In this document: piece after piece, positions 1 through 10,843 of the stretch
How positions within the stretch are numbered: position 1 is the stretch's first letter
Layout: each line of letters begins with the position of its first letter
The notes under the pieces: generated by a model
The model's input: the letters and a program-made list of their open reading frames with translations, nothing else
What the model was told of the DNA's origin: nothing
Databases searched by the model: none
Origin: Rickettsia typhi
Lineage (GTDB): Bacteria > Pseudomonadota > Alphaproteobacteria > Rickettsiales > UBA1997
DNA: 35,265 bases
Assembly (NCBI GenBank): GCA_945862075.1
Contig: CAMAWV010000008.1
Location: forward strand, 1 to 35,265
Direction of reading: 5' to 3'
Position numbers and translations under genes: made by a program

Positions 1-2
1 GC

Positions 3-245
3 CCTAATATTGATAATAAAAAGCATATTTTAGTTAATATTGGCGAGTATAAAGATCTTAATCCGAATAAAGAAGTGATTATAAATAGCTCTTTAATTTT
101 TATTATTTTATTTTTATCCACTTTATTTTATTATAATTATCAAATCAAAAGCAAATTATATATTAATCATCAATATTTAATTAAAGAATTAAGTCAAGTA
201 AATGCAATATCGACACCTGATATCAAAAGTAAAGCAAACAACTAA
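3..245 (+). CDS. C-terminal end of an unidentified membrane protein (partial)
   Basis: This is the last 80 codons of a gene whose start lies before the window; the frame is open from base 3 to the TAA at 243-245. One hydrophobic segment, around SSLIFIILFLSTLFYYNY, is a likely membrane helix. It is followed by a polar tail of about 40 residues (YQIKSKLYINHQYLIKEL and onward). I do not recognise the family. The end overlaps the proposed start of the downstream AsmA-like gene by 44 bases in another frame, suggesting co-transcription and perhaps translational coupling. No function can be assigned from the visible part. Confidence 0.55.
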   Translation, partial: PNIDNKKHILVNIGEYKDLNPNKEVIINSSLIFIILFLSTLFYYNYQIKSKLYINHQYLIKELSQVNAISTPDIKSKANN

Positions 246-3228
246 TAATTTTTTTATTATATTAAAAAATAATAAAATTTTTACCTATAAAATTAAGCAT
301 TTAAAAATGCTTTTTGCTTTATCAATAGTTCTGCTTATTATTTTTTTTATATTTATTTCTTCTTGGTTTTTTGATAATACTTACTTACAAAATAAAATTG
401 GCACTCATTTTTCTAAAATAATAAATGCGAATTTTATTATAAAAGGTAATGTTAAAGTGCAAATAATCCCTGTGCCAAAAATTGTTTTATCAGATGTTTT
501 TATTGAAAACTATCATCATGCTGAAGATATCTATAATTTATATGCCGAAAAAATTACTCTATCGTTTAATGTTAATAAAAAAAGCATAAGCAAAATTGTT
601 TTAGAAAATGCCTTATTAGAAAATAACGACAGTTCTCTTGCTATAGAAAATACTGAATTAAAAAAAATTCATCAAGAATTTATTGATATAACTCTTCCTA
701 AACCAAATGCAAAATCTTTTACTGCTAAATTTTTTAATATCGATAAAATTACTACCAATGATTTACAAATTCAAAACATTAAAGTTATTAATTCGCATTT
801 TTTACAATATAATAAATTTGGTGTAGAGCAAGATTTAGAAAATATTAACTGTAACTTAAATGTTTCTCAAAAAAAATTAAATCTTATCGGTAATTTAAGT
901 AGCAATAAAACCTATTATGATTTTAAGCTAGATTTGTTTTTTAATGCTAAAAAAAAATCTCAATTAAAAATTAATTCCGATGCTTTTAATTTGAGTATTA
1001 ATGGCATTTTTTTCGAAACAGATCATAAAAAACCTATTTTTCATAAAATATTAGGTAAATTTAAAGGAAATTTAACTGCTGAAATAGTTAATTTTAAAAA
1101 TTTTTATCAATTAATTTTTGGCAATAATGATATTTTAGCTCCCAATTTAAAAAACAATAGCAAATCAATTAAATTTGAAACCAAACTAGAAAATAATGGC
1201 GATGAAATTGTTGCCAAGAATATTAAAATAGATTCTTTAGCAACTTCTGGAAATGGTGAAATAATCATTGGTATTGATGAAAAAATTTCTTTTTTAGATC
1301 TTAAAATTAATTTAAACGATCTTGATCTCAACGAGTTTGTGTTATCAAAAGAACAGAGTGAAGAAAAAATAGTAGAAGGTGAAATATTAAATAATGCAGT
1401 TCAATTTAATAATCTACACGATAGCGAAGATCTCGATGTTATTTTATTAAATGAAAATAATAACACTCTCAATCTAGAAAATAAAGAGGCTCTATTAAAC
1501 AATTATATCAAAAAAAGTAATAAATTTGATATTTCTACCGAAATTACCATTGAAAATATTAAACTAACCGAATCTTCTATTAAAGATTTTGAATTTTATA
1601 GTTTAGCATCAAATGGTAATGCTATTATTTCGCCTATTAAATTTAGTATTGATAATAATCATTTTTATATAGCAGGAGTTGTTGATAATAGTGAATCTTA
1701 TCCAAAATTTATTGGTAAACTTAGTGGTAATGGCCCTTCTATTAGTAAGGGTTTAAAAAATATTCAATTAGATTTTCCTAATATAAATATTGAAGATAAT
1801 TTACCTTATAAATTTAGCTCCGATATTATTTTTACTCCAAGCTATAAAATGTTTAATCGTTTTTATTTACTTTTAAATCACGGAGAATCTGAAATTTACA
1901 GCAATATTAAAGCGATTGGCAGTGATAGAAATCAGCTTTTTAAAGCTCAAATAAATTTTTCTAAACTCGATATTGCTAAATATCTTTCTGTGCCAAAAGA
2001 AAATATTTATTTTAATTTTGGTAAAATGTTTGATAAAACTCTTTGGCTTAATAAAATTTATGGCGATTACTATGTTAAATTACAATTCGACGAGCTAATT
2101 TATCGTGATCAAAAATTTAATAATCAAATTTTGAATTTTCATCTAAATAAAGGTTCTTTAAAATTGCAAGATACCAATTTTGATAGCGATGACAATAATT
2201 TTAATACCGAATTTGCTATTAACTTAATACAAGATAAACCAAATATTACACTTAAAATTTCTGGTGAAAAAATGTCTGTTAATAATGTTGATCATAAAAA
2301 TAATCCACAAAACCTAAGTTATGATTTTTTAGATAATTTTTATAAACTTGCCTCACTAGAAGGATTTGATGGCAAGCTCGATATTAACTTAAAAAATCTG
2401 CAATTTTATCGAGATACATTAACTAATGTAAATGCAAAAGCAACTATGCAAGATGGTCAAATTATTTTTACCAATCTAAATACTAATTTGCATCAAGGTA
2501 ATTTTGAATTTAAAGGTAGTATAAATTTAAAACTCAACAAGATTATTTCTGGTGTATTTTCTTGTAAATCTTGCTACCTAGATTCGATTATGAAAAATTA
2601 TTTTCAAGTCAACAATATTTCTGGTATTAGTAATATTGAAGGTAATATTGTTAGTGTTGCCAATAACAAACAAGAAGTATTTAAAAATACTAATCTGCAA
2701 ATTGCTGTTAATGCTAATTCTCCACAGATTGCTGGTTATGGTTTAATGGATCTTATAAATAGCATAGCAAGTAAAAAAAGTTCTGTCAAAAATCCTGAAC
2801 AAATCTTAGAAAACAAGCAATTTTTTACCAAATATAAACAAGCGTCTGGCTTTATTTCTATTACCGACGGTGATAATGGTAAGTTTTCTTTTAAACTACA
2901 ACAAAATGGCTTAAATTCAGTTTTTTCTGGAAAAATTAATACCAATCAAAATAATATAAATGCATCATTAAACAGTATTTTTTTAGCAGAAAATAATCAA
3001 AAAAACATACCAATAAATATTGTAACTAATATTGCTGGCTTAATAAAAGATCCTGTTTATATAAGCAACTCAAACCAGGTAAGGCAATATTTAGGCCTAG
3101 AAAAAATTAACAAAGAGCTTTTAGAGCAAAAATTTAATCAGCAATTAGAAGAAAAACAAAAACAACAAAATAGACTAAATCTTTTAAATACCAACAACAA
3201 ATCACTTCTTATTGAAACGAAACCATAA
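202..3228 (+). CDS. AsmA-family large envelope protein
   Basis: A 1008-residue protein with one N-terminal membrane anchor at about residues 36-57 (MLFALSIVLLIIFFIFISSW) and a very long, beta-rich, Asn/Lys/Ile-rich periplasmic part. This is the layout of AsmA/TamB-like proteins, which are thought to help move lipids between the two membranes. The region at about 830-860 (AGYGLMDLINSIASKK) and the following residues to about 960 resemble the AsmA C-terminal domain. Start choice: the ATG at 202 overlaps the upstream gene, while the next in-frame ATG is at 307, right at the membrane segment. The first 35 residues are Lys-rich and fit the positive-inside rule, so 202 is preferred. The end is 3 bases from panB. 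AsmA membership is inferred from architecture; a specific orthologue cannot be named. Confidence 0.65.
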   Translation: MQYRHLISKVKQTTNNFFIILKNNKIFTYKIKHLKMLFALSIVLLIIFFIFISSWFFDNTYLQNKIGTHFSKIINANFIIKGNVKVQIIPVPKIVLSDVFIENYHHAEDIYNLYAEKITLSFNVNKKSISKIVLENALLENNDSSLAIENTELKKIHQEFIDITLPKPNAKSFTAKFFNIDKITTNDLQIQNIKVINSHFLQYNKFGVEQDLENINCNLNVSQKKLNLIGNLSSNKTYYDFKLDLFFNAKKKSQLKINSDAFNLSINGIFFETDHKKPIFHKILGKFKGNLTAEIVNFKNFYQLIFGNNDILAPNLKNNSKSIKFETKLENNGDEIVAKNIKIDSLATSGNGEIIIGIDEKISFLDLKINLNDLDLNEFVLSKEQSEEKIVEGEILNNAVQFNNLHDSEDLDVILLNENNNTLNLENKEALLNNYIKKSNKFDISTEITIENIKLTESSIKDFEFYSLASNGNAIISPIKFSIDNNHFYIAGVVDNSESYPKFIGKLSGNGPSISKGLKNIQLDFPNINIEDNLPYKFSSDIIFTPSYKMFNRFYLLLNHGESEIYSNIKAIGSDRNQLFKAQINFSKLDIAKYLSVPKENIYFNFGKMFDKTLWLNKIYGDYYVKLQFDELIYRDQKFNNQILNFHLNKGSLKLQDTNFDSDDNNFNTEFAINLIQDKPNITLKISGEKMSVNNVDHKNNPQNLSYDFLDNFYKLASLEGFDGKLDINLKNLQFYRDTLTNVNAKATMQDGQIIFTNLNTNLHQGNFEFKGSINLKLNKIISGVFSCKSCYLDSIMKNYFQVNNISGISNIEGNIVSVANNKQEVFKNTNLQIAVNANSPQIAGYGLMDLINSIASKKSSVKNPEQILENKQFFTKYKQASGFISITDGDNGKFSFKLQQNGLNSVFSGKINTNQNNINASLNSIFLAENNQKNIPINIVTNIAGLIKDPVYISNSNQVRQYLGLEKINKELLEQKFNQQLEEKQKQQNRLNLLNTNNKSLLIETKP

Positions 3229-3231
3229 TAT

Positions 3232-4020
3232 ATGAATAAATTATCGCAATTAATTTTAAAAAAAAGAAAACAACAAAAACTTGTTTGTCTTACAGCTTAT
3301 ACTTATCCTATGGCTAAAATACTCGACAAACATTGCGATATTATTTTAGTCGGCGATTCTTTAGCCATGACAATATACGGCGAAAAAGATACTCTAGAAG
3401 CTACTTTAGAAATAATGATAAATCATGGCAAAGCAGTGGTAAAGGCTTGCAAATCGGCCTTGGTAGTGGTTGATTTGCCTTTTGGATCTTATGAAACCTC
3501 AAAAGAACAAGCTTTAACTTCGGCAAAAAAAGTTTTGCAACAAACTGGTTGCGATGCTATAAAATTAGAAACTAATTTACAAATGATAGAAACTGTAGCA
3601 TTTTTGTGTCAAAATAATATACCAGTTATGGCTCACATTGGCTTATTACCTCAGCAAGTTCGTAAAATAGGTAAATATCGTTACTTCGGTAAAAAACAAG
3701 ATGAAGCAGAGCAAATTTATCAAACAGCTTTAAAATTACAACAAGCTGGAGTTTTTAGTGTGGTAATTGAAGCTGTACCAGCGATTTTGGCTGAAAAAAT
3801 AACCCAAGCACTTACCATACCAACTATTGGCATTGGAGCATCAATTCATTGTGACGGACAAATTTTAGTAAGCGATGATTTACTTGGTTTAAATACTGAT
3901 TTTATACCACTTTTTGTAGAACAATTTACTAATTTGGCACATCACATTGATCTGGCGGTAAAAAATTTTGCTTTAGCAGTAAAAAATGGTGATTTCCCTA
4001 AAAAAAAGCATCAAATATGA
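3232..4020 (+). CDS. panB: 3-methyl-2-oxobutanoate hydroxymethyltransferase
   Basis: PanB transfers a hydroxymethyl group from 5,10-methylene-THF to 2-oxoisovalerate, giving ketopantoate, the first committed step to pantothenate and coenzyme A. At 262 residues it is full length. The metal/substrate residues fit the family: D42-S43 in LVGDSLAM, D81 in VVVDLPFGSY, E113 in IKLET, and E179 in VVIEAVP as catalytic base. The C-terminal TIGIGAS and CDGQILVSDDLLGL signatures are clear. Some usually conserved glycines differ: KLET replaces KLEGG, and RYFGKKQ stands where KVQGR is usual. It is therefore a diverged member with an apparently complete active site. The stop overlaps the lptF start as ATGA. 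No panC or panD lies nearby. Confidence 0.95.
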   Translation: MNKLSQLILKKRKQQKLVCLTAYTYPMAKILDKHCDIILVGDSLAMTIYGEKDTLEATLEIMINHGKAVVKACKSALVVVDLPFGSYETSKEQALTSAKKVLQQTGCDAIKLETNLQMIETVAFLCQNNIPVMAHIGLLPQQVRKIGKYRYFGKKQDEAEQIYQTALKLQQAGVFSVVIEAVPAILAEKITQALTIPTIGIGASIHCDGQILVSDDLLGLNTDFIPLFVEQFTNLAHHIDLAVKNFALAVKNGDFPKKKHQI

Positions 4021-5096
4021 TTTATCAAAAATATTTATTAAGGCAAAATTTACAGTATTTTTTATTTATAGTTACTATATTAATTTGTTTGGTATGGTTT
4101 AGTAAAGCTATTTCATTTTTAAGTTTAGTTACTCAAAATGGTATTTCATTAAAGCAATTTTTAAAATTATTTCTCTTGATTTCCCCATGGATTTTATCAT
4201 ATATTTTACCTTTCTCATTGCTAATTGCTAATATTTTGGCTATTAATAATTTACAACAAAATTCCGAAATAACTGTTTTAAAATCTTGTTCTATTTCTAA
4301 TTTCAATCTAGCTAAACCTATTATTTTATTAGGTTTATTGATTTCAATCATGTCTTATAGTATTGCTTTTTATTTTATGCCTTATGCTAATCGGCAATTA
4401 AAATTATTGCGTAATAATTTACAAGACAATTACAGTAATATTGTATTAAAATCTGGTATTTTTGAAAACATAAAAAATACCACTATTTATGTTCAGAAAC
4501 GAGAACAAGATAATTTATTTGGTTTATTTATTTATGATAAAAGTAATGCCGAGTATTCTACTGCTATTACCGCTCAAAATGCCAAATTAAATACCGACCA
4601 CAATTCTTTAAAGTTGATTCTTAATAACGGAACTTTACAAAAATTTAATTATAATAACGAGAAAACGGAAATATTATATTTTCAACAATATTTATTTAAT
4701 CTTAATGAAAATGAAAACAATAAAGAATCTTTTATAATCTTTAAAGCTAATGAGCGATATTTCCATGAGCTTTTATATCCAGAGCCTAATTTATCTTCAG
4801 ATTATCTTTTAAGACTCGATGCCGAACTTCATCAAAGACTTATTTTTCCAAGCACTCCTTTTGTTTTTAGTTTATTAGCTGGAATTTTTTTATTGAAAAA
4901 TTATTCTATTAGAAATAAAAATATTAAAAATATCGCTTATTTGTTAAGCTGCTCTTTGGGGTTTTTTCTTGTTAATATTATTATTACATCAATATCGCAA
5001 AATAATTCTAATTATATTTTTTTAAATTATGTGAATTGTTTAATGTTTATTATTGTTCCACTTTTTATTTTATACAATGCCAAAAAACATCATTAA
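4017..5096 (+). CDS. lptF: LPS export ABC permease LptF
   Basis: LptF is one of two inner-membrane permease subunits of the LptB2FG transporter, which extracts lipopolysaccharide and passes it to the periplasmic bridge. The 359-residue protein has the family's plan: two N-terminal helices (residues about 12-34 and 45-75), a third near 100-122, a periplasmic beta-jellyroll region (about 130-270), and three C-terminal helices. The motif NSEITVLKSCSISNFNLAKP is the coupling-helix region facing LptB; LptF/LptG typically have E-hydrophobic-R/K-A/S-G here. The ATG overlaps the panB stop by 4 bases, and the 3' end overlaps lptG by 20 bases. lptB and lptC are not in the window. Confidence 0.88.
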   Translation: MIYQKYLLRQNLQYFLFIVTILICLVWFSKAISFLSLVTQNGISLKQFLKLFLLISPWILSYILPFSLLIANILAINNLQQNSEITVLKSCSISNFNLAKPIILLGLLISIMSYSIAFYFMPYANRQLKLLRNNLQDNYSNIVLKSGIFENIKNTTIYVQKREQDNLFGLFIYDKSNAEYSTAITAQNAKLNTDHNSLKLILNNGTLQKFNYNNEKTEILYFQQYLFNLNENENNKESFIIFKANERYFHELLYPEPNLSSDYLLRLDAELHQRLIFPSTPFVFSLLAGIFLLKNYSIRNKNIKNIAYLLSCSLGFFLVNIIITSISQNNSNYIFLNYVNCLMFIIVPLFILYNAKKHH

Positions 5097-6189
5097 AAAA
5101 TATTTGGTAAAAAAATTTTTATGGAATTTTTTTAAAGTATTTTTAGCTTTTACATTACTATTTTTTATTATAAACCTCCTTGAAAACATTAATAGAAACG
5201 ATAATAAGCATCTTGATTTTTCTTTGATTTTACTTTTTTCTATTCTGCCAATTTTAGAACAGGTATCTACTTTGGTTTCTTCGTTAGTTTTGATTGCTTG
5301 CATTACCGCTTTTTATAGTTTGGCAAAAAATAGCGAAATTACCATTATAGGTAATAGTGGTTATTCTTTATGGCAAATGTGCTGGTCAATATTGCTTACA
5401 TCTTTTATTTTGGGTATTTTTTGGATTACGGTTGTGCAGTATACGATAGAAAAAGCCAATCACTTTACCTTAGCGCTTGAAAAGCAATATAATCAAGTAT
5501 TGTCACAAAATTTTTCTTATGGTTCTAATATTTTATGGTTAAAACAAAATTACCTAGAAAAAACAAGTCATACCTTTATTATTGGTTTAGGAAGATATAA
5601 TAAAGCCAACAATGTTTTTGCTGATGTTGATTTATGGTTTTTTGATGAACAGCAAAATTTTTATCAAAAAATTAATTGCAAATATGCTACAATGCAAAGA
5701 AACTTGCTTTATTTAAATATTTGTATTATTAATAATTCCACAGATTTTAATCTTAAAATAGAGCAGTTAAAAATCGCCACTAACCTTAATCATGATTTAT
5801 TGCAACAACAAATTATTGCTAATTTTGCTAAACTGCAATCTTTTTCTATTTGGACTTTGCCAAAAACCATTGAAAATATTAATACAGTTGGGCTAGATGC
5901 GCAAAAATTTGTTGTGCATTTTCATGGAATTCTAGCTTTACCTTTTAATTTTTTAGCTATGGTTTTAATTTCTGCTTATTTTGGAATCAACCATATTCGT
6001 AATCGTCAAGTAATTTTAAAAATATTTGCAGGAATTTTATTTGGTTTATTTGTTTATATTATAGATAATATTGCTAAATCCCTTGGTTCTGCGAATTTAA
6101 TTTCTGTTTTTTCGGCAACTTGGTTGATTAATTTAATTTTTATTTCTCTTGGAATTTTATTACTTTATCGCAAAGAAAAACTAAATTAA
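5077..6189 (+). CDS. lptG: LPS export ABC permease LptG
   Basis: This is the second permease of the LPS exporter, pairing with the LptF just upstream. A TTG at 5053 would add eight residues (MFHFLFYT). The ATG at 5077 gives the usual LptG beginning, a short charged stretch (MPKNIIKKYLVKKFLWNFF) leading into helix 1, so it is chosen; the product is about 370 residues. NSEITIIGNSGYSLWQMCWS corresponds to the coupling-helix segment. A periplasmic domain lies between helices 3 and 4, and a final helical block follows (HGILALPFNFLAMVLISAYF onward). The gene ends tail-to-tail with waaA, overlapping it by 4 bases with no space for a conventional terminator. Confidence 0.88.
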   Translation: MPKNIIKKYLVKKFLWNFFKVFLAFTLLFFIINLLENINRNDNKHLDFSLILLFSILPILEQVSTLVSSLVLIACITAFYSLAKNSEITIIGNSGYSLWQMCWSILLTSFILGIFWITVVQYTIEKANHFTLALEKQYNQVLSQNFSYGSNILWLKQNYLEKTSHTFIIGLGRYNKANNVFADVDLWFFDEQQNFYQKINCKYATMQRNLLYLNICIINNSTDFNLKIEQLKIATNLNHDLLQQQIIANFAKLQSFSIWTLPKTIENINTVGLDAQKFVVHFHGILALPFNFLAMVLISAYFGINHIRNRQVILKIFAGILFGLFVYIIDNIAKSLGSANLISVFSATWLINLIFISLGILLLYRKEKLN

Positions 6190-7520
6190 TAACCTTTTAA
6201 CTCTTGTAAAAGAATTTCGATTATTTTTTGTTGTTGATTTTGAGTGTGTAGCCATTCTTTTGCTTTTGTAGCTTTTGTTTTGCAAATGTTGTTATTTTCT
6301 AGTAAATACTGCACTTTTTGTTGTAATTGGTTTTGATTTTCTACTAAAAAACAAGCATCATTTTGAGTTAATTCATGATAAATTTGTTGGTTATTTGCCA
6401 CATTTTTACCACTAAGGACTGCACAATTATGCAAAATAGCTTCGCAAGGATTATGTCCGCCTACTAAAGCAAATGAACCACCCATAAATACAAAATGATT
6501 GGCAAAATAATTATAAAACAACTGCACTTCACCAATTGTATCAACCAAGTAAAATTGAGTTTGCTTATTAATTTTTTGCTTTAAAGAGCGAACCGCAACA
6601 ATTTGGTTATTATTTATTAAATTTAACACTTCTTGTTTTCGTTGCGGATGACGTATGATAATAATAGTAAGTAAATCGCTAAATTTTTGCACCATATTTT
6701 GATGAATTTGAATAATCATTTCTTCTTCTGTTTTATGAGTGTTGGAGGCAATCAAGCATTTTCTTTCACCAATATTTTGTTGTAAAAACAATAAATCAGA
6801 AGTATCGAAAAATATTGGAAAAACTAAACATTTTAAATTGCCATAATAATAAAGATTAGAGTTATTTAAAAATAGTTTTTGCAACAACTCGTAAGAATTT
6901 TTGCTTTGGGCAAAAATTGCGGTAAAATTAACAAAAATATTGAGACCATTTCTTTGTAAAAACTGCCAAAAATTATAAGTTTTTGGGGATATTTTGGCAT
7001 TTACTAAAAAAGTTGGCACTTTTTTTGCTTTAAGTTGCCATAAAATATTTGGCCAAATTTCTGACTCAATAAAAATAGCCATTTTTGGTTGCCAAAATTG
7101 TAAAAATTTTTTTACAATAAAATAACTATCAAAAGGTAAAAACTGATGAAAAACTCGCTCATTAAAAAGTTTATTTTGAGTAATTTTATCGGCAATAATT
7201 TGAGCAGAAGTAGTGGTAGTAGAGGTAAGTAAAATATGGCACGGCGATTTTTTTAAAAGTTGTTCTGTTAACCAAAAAGCTGAATTTATTTCGCCTATAC
7301 TTACCGCATGAAGCCAAATTAATGTAGATTTTTGCGAATTTTGTTGAAAATTTCGCTGAAAATTATTGTTAATAACAGCAAATTTTTCTTGCCATCTTTG
7401 TGGTAGTTCTTTTTTTTTTAGTAGACGATAAATAATTAGTAAAAAAACTAGAGGTAAAACAGCGGTAGAAAATAAAATATAAATGACAATTAGTGAGTTT
7501 TTAAAAAAAACTTTTCTCAT
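6186..7520 (-). CDS. waaA: 3-deoxy-D-manno-octulosonic acid (Kdo) transferase
   Basis: WaaA (KdtA) adds Kdo from CMP-Kdo to lipid IVA at the inner membrane. The 444-residue protein has an N-terminal anchor (about residues 9-31) and the basic segment [17 protein letters not shown]. The motif [12 protein letters not shown] carries the expected catalytic Glu at about residue 77. Family blocks [37 protein letters not shown], and the CMP-sugar region [15 protein letters not shown] are present. It is the last gene of the minus-strand run and starts in an ATGA overlap with the uvrB stop. Co-occurrence with lptF and lptG supports an LPS-bearing outer membrane. An asparagine/glutamine-rich linker (about 50-64) is an AT-bias effect. 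Confidence 0.92.
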   Translation of the reverse strand: MRKVFFKNSLIVIYILFSTAVLPLVFLLIIYRLLKKKELPQRWQEKFAVINNNFQRNFQQNSQKSTLIWLHAVSIGEINSAFWLTEQLLKKSPCHILLTSTTTTSAQIIADKITQNKLFNERVFHQFLPFDSYFIVKKFLQFWQPKMAIFIESEIWPNILWQLKAKKVPTFLVNAKISPKTYNFWQFLQRNGLNIFVNFTAIFAQSKNSYELLQKLFLNNSNLYYYGNLKCLVFPIFFDTSDLLFLQQNIGERKCLIASNTHKTEEEMIIQIHQNMVQKFSDLLTIIIIRHPQRKQEVLNLINNNQIVAVRSLKQKINKQTQFYLVDTIGEVQLFYNYFANHFVFMGGSFALVGGHNPCEAILHNCAVLSGKNVANNQQIYHELTQNDACFLVENQNQLQQKVQYLLENNNICKTKATKAKEWLHTQNQQQKIIEILLQELKGY

Positions 7521-9496
7521 AAAATTATCATAGTTTCAAGCTTTTTGATTTCATCTCTTAATTCGAGGGCTTTTTCAAAATCAAGATCTTTTGCCGATTT
7601 ATGCATCTGTTCTCTTAATTTAGCAATGGTTTTTTCAATATTTTGTAAGTTAATTGGAGGTTTTTTAGTTTCGGATTTTTTATTATAGAGACTGTCAAAA
7701 ACAGAGCTAATTGTTTTATAAGTAGTGGTTGGATTAATATTGTTAGCTAAATTATGTTGCATTTGTAGATTTCGGCGCTGGTTGGTTTTGCTTATTGCTT
7801 TTTTGATAGATTCTGTTATTTTATCGGCATATAAAATTACTCTTCCTTCGGAATTTCTAGCGGCTCTGCCAATAGTTTGAATTAAAGAAGTTTCGTTTCT
7901 TAAAAAACCCTCTTTATCGGCATCGAGAATCGCTACCAAAGCACACTCTGGAATGTCTAAACCTTCTCTTAATAAATTTACCCCCACCAAGCAATCATAT
8001 TTACCTAAACGTAAATCTTGGATAATGGCAATTCTGTCGAGAGTATCAACATCGGAATGCATATAAACCACATTGATATTATGTTCGTTTAAATAACTAG
8101 TAAGATCTTCTGCCATTTTTTTGGTAAGAGTAGTTGCTAAAGTGCGAAAACCTGCATTTTTTATCATTTGTATTTCGGGAAGTAAATTTGCGACTTGAGT
8201 TTTGGCAGGGCGAATTTCACATACAGGATCAAGTAAGCCTGTTGGTCGAATGATTTGCTCAATTACCTCGTTGTTAGTTTTTGCTAATTCGTATTTACCA
8301 GGAGTGGCTGAAACAAAAATAGTTTGCGGTCTGAGATTTTCCCACTCAAAAAACTTTAATGGGCGGTTATCTAGGGCACTTGGTAAGCGAAAACCATGTT
8401 CAACCAAAGCAGATTTTCTAGCATTGTCGCCTTTTGCCATGCCATCAATTTGTGGCACGGTAACATGGCTTTCATCAACAAAAAGCAAGGCATCGCTTGG
8501 TAAATATTCAAAAAGAGTGGGCGGAGAGAAGCCAGCAGGTCTTTTAGTAAGATAACGCGAGTAATTTTCGATACCCTTGCAACTGCCCAAGGTAACCATT
8601 AATTCAAGATCGTAGTTAGTTCGTTGTTGTAGTCTTTGCATTTCTACTAATTTATTTTGCTGCTCTAACTCTAATAATCTGACATTGAGATCGATTTTAA
8701 TTTTTGCGATAGCTTGTTGTAAAACTTCGGCTGGTGTAGCGTAGTGCGAAGCTGGATAAATAACAATGTTTGGCATTTTTTTAATAACTTCAGCAGTGAG
8801 TGGATCAAACTCATAAATACCGTCTATTTCGTTGTCAAACATACAAACTCGCCAAGCCTTATCTTGCATATGGGCAGGAAAAATATCGATGCTATCACCT
8901 TTTACTCGAAAAGTACATCTATCGAAATCAATATCATTTCGCTGATATTGTAGATCAATTAAATTAGCTAAAATTTTTTGTCGGTTAATTTGTTGCCCTA
9001 AAGATAAAGATAGAGTCATTTTGCCGTAATATTCTGGAGAGCCAATGCCATAAATACAAGAAACTGAAGCAATAACAATAGCATCTCTTCTTTCAAATAA
9101 AGCTCGAGTAGCATTGTGTCTTAATCTATCAATTTGCTCGTTAATGGTGCTATCTTTTTCGATAAAGGTATCGGTTTTGGCAATGTAGGCTTCGGGCTGA
9201 TAATAATCATAAAAAGATACAAAATAACCAATTTCGCTTTCTGGAAAAAATTCACACATTTCGGCATAAAGTTGAGCTGCTAAAGTTTTATTGTGAGCCA
9301 TAATAAGTGCTGGCCTCTGCATTTGTGAGATAATATTTGCCATTGTGAAAGTTTTACCAGAGCCGGTAATGCCAAGTAAAATTTGATCTTGTTTTTTTTG
9401 TTTTAATCCATTAACTAAACTGGTTATTGCTTTTGGTTGATCGCCAGATGGTGCATATTTTGAGTGTAGTTGAAACAATTGATTAGTTGAAGGCAT
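7517..9496 (-). CDS. uvrB: Excinuclease ABC subunit B
   Basis: UvrB is the damage-verification helicase of nucleotide excision repair, loaded by UvrA and then bound by UvrC. Starting from the ATG at 9496 the product has 659 residues. An upstream ATG would add 17 residues overlapping the previous gene; [20 protein letters not shown] is the typical family N terminus and is preferred. Walker A GITGSGKT is at about 42-49, and the DNA-clamping beta-hairpin region [11 protein letters not shown] at about 95-105. Helicase motif DESHVT, the motif [11 protein letters not shown], and GLDIPE...[11 protein letters not shown] follow. The C-terminal UVR motif ([17 protein letters not shown]) binds UvrC. It overlaps the upstream gene by 14 bases and waaA by 4. 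Confidence 0.97.
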   Translation of the reverse strand: MPSTNQLFQLHSKYAPSGDQPKAITSLVNGLKQKKQDQILLGITGSGKTFTMANIISQMQRPALIMAHNKTLAAQLYAEMCEFFPESEIGYFVSFYDYYQPEAYIAKTDTFIEKDSTINEQIDRLRHNATRALFERRDAIVIASVSCIYGIGSPEYYGKMTLSLSLGQQINRQKILANLIDLQYQRNDIDFDRCTFRVKGDSIDIFPAHMQDKAWRVCMFDNEIDGIYEFDPLTAEVIKKMPNIVIYPASHYATPAEVLQQAIAKIKIDLNVRLLELEQQNKLVEMQRLQQRTNYDLELMVTLGSCKGIENYSRYLTKRPAGFSPPTLFEYLPSDALLFVDESHVTVPQIDGMAKGDNARKSALVEHGFRLPSALDNRPLKFFEWENLRPQTIFVSATPGKYELAKTNNEVIEQIIRPTGLLDPVCEIRPAKTQVANLLPEIQMIKNAGFRTLATTLTKKMAEDLTSYLNEHNINVVYMHSDVDTLDRIAIIQDLRLGKYDCLVGVNLLREGLDIPECALVAILDADKEGFLRNETSLIQTIGRAARNSEGRVILYADKITESIKKAISKTNQRRNLQMQHNLANNINPTTTYKTISSVFDSLYNKKSETKKPPINLQNIEKTIAKLREQMHKSAKDLDFEKALELRDEIKKLETMIIL

Positions 9497-10838
9497 AAAT
9501 TTCTTTGATGTTGAATTTTTTATCGAACATAAATTGTGGGCTATCAAAACCTTTATATTCTATTTTAATATCATCATTTCTGTTATCTTGTACGTAAATA
9601 TGCGAAGAAGAAACTGCCCCATTTAATAAATTCCAGGTTGGATCGACATAAAACCAAGTGTTATTAGCATAAACCATATTCCAAGCATGGCTTTCAAATT
9701 TATTATATTCGCCATAAGCATAACCATAAACTACGGCCGAAGGTATGCCAGCTGCTCTTGCCAAGGCATTATAAAGAGTGGCAAATTCTGCACAAACCCC
9801 TTTTTTAGTAGATAAAATTTGTGGCACGGTAAGTAATTTACCAAAATAACTAGCATCGTATTGCAAATATGAATGCACAAATTTGCCAATTTTAGCATAT
9901 AAAGGTAGATTTTGATATTTCGGATCGATTTTGATTTTTTCAATAATTGGCAAGAGTAAAGCAATTTCTTCTGGTTGATTATTGAGATATTCTTGCATCT
10001 CAAAAATTGGTTTTAAAGAATAATTTTCGCCAGTAATTATATTTGCTTTATTGGTGATTGTTATATTTGTTATGAAATTTTTTAAAGCAAAATCAAAAAT
10101 ATTATTTTCTTTGGTGGTAAGATGAGTTTCTGGCAATAAATTAGCAGAAATTATTTGATCTTGCACTTCTTGAGCTCCGCCATAAAAAACATAAGGCACA
10201 ATAACTTTTAAAGAACCTGTGGCATTATCAGTGTTTATTGTATTTGAAATAGAAACATCCCAAGCAACTTTTTTATTGGTAAATTTTAAAATTTCTTGTA
10301 TCCCTTCTTCTGGTACGATAACTTGATAAATTAATTGATTTTCATTAAGTATGGCATTATTATGCATAGAAATTAAACGAAAATCAGGGGCAAAATTTAT
10401 TGCCACTTTAGCTTTCGCTCCAGAAGCGAAATGTGGAATATAAATTTGGTTTTGATGCAGGTATTTATTGAATTTTAAATATTGATGTTTTGCACTATAT
10501 TGAATCAAAACCTGTTCGTTATTTTTTTTACCTTGTGGAAAAAAAATTTCTAAAACATTGTTTTGATAACTGTATTTAGCAATTTTACCATCAACTAATA
10601 TGTTATAAATATCGAGTTTATAATCGGCACTAGGACTGATGGTGATGATAAAAGAGGAAGTAAAATAATTAGTAGGAAGATCGATTATTTTAAATAATAA
10701 TTTATAATTCGAAGTTCTTTGAGTTTGGCTCACACTAGAATTTTCTTGCCATTCTAGAAATTGTGTTTCAGCCTTGGCAATATTAATTAAAACTGCAAAA
10801 AATAAAACCGTTATATATAAAAAAAACCTCCAAAACAT
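9483..10838 (-). CDS. Secreted transglutaminase-like (papain-fold) protein
   Basis: A 451-residue exported protein. The signal peptide [23 protein letters not shown] likely ends before ETQ. The C-terminal third is a transglutaminase-like core with an intact putative Cys-His-Asp triad: C349 in [21 protein letters not shown]384 in ESHAWNMV, and D399 in YVDPTWN. Bacterial proteins with this fold are more often peptidases or amidases than cross-linkers. The N-terminal 300 residues look beta-rich (possibly DUF3857-like), with no motif I can name. Start: a GGGAG sequence lies about 9 bases before the ATG at 10838, so this is preferred to the ATG at 10853, which overlaps guaA. It is an unexpected passenger between guaA and uvrB; substrate unknown. 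Confidence 0.8.
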   Translation of the reverse strand: MFWRFFLYITVLFFAVLINIAKAETQFLEWQENSSVSQTQRTSNYKLLFKIIDLPTNYFTSSFIITISPSADYKLDIYNILVDGKIAKYSYQNNVLEIFFPQGKKNNEQVLIQYSAKHQYLKFNKYLHQNQIYIPHFASGAKAKVAINFAPDFRLISMHNNAILNENQLIYQVIVPEEGIQEILKFTNKKVAWDVSISNTINTDNATGSLKVIVPYVFYGGAQEVQDQIISANLLPETHLTTKENNIFDFALKNFITNITITNKANIITGENYSLKPIFEMQEYLNNQPEEIALLLPIIEKIKIDPKYQNLPLYAKIGKFVHSYLQYDASYFGKLLTVPQILSTKKGVCAEFATLYNALARAAGIPSAVVYGYAYGEYNKFESHAWNMVYANNTWFYVDPTWNLLNGAVSSSHIYVQDNRNDDIKIEYKGFDSPQFMFDKKFNIKEIYAFN

Positions 10839-10843
10839 TATAA

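Noticed and set aside
8202..8555. 117-codon plus-strand open frame inside uvrB
   Set aside because: It lies wholly antisense to a well-supported uvrB helicase region and has no independent motif or start signal; it is a frame shadow.
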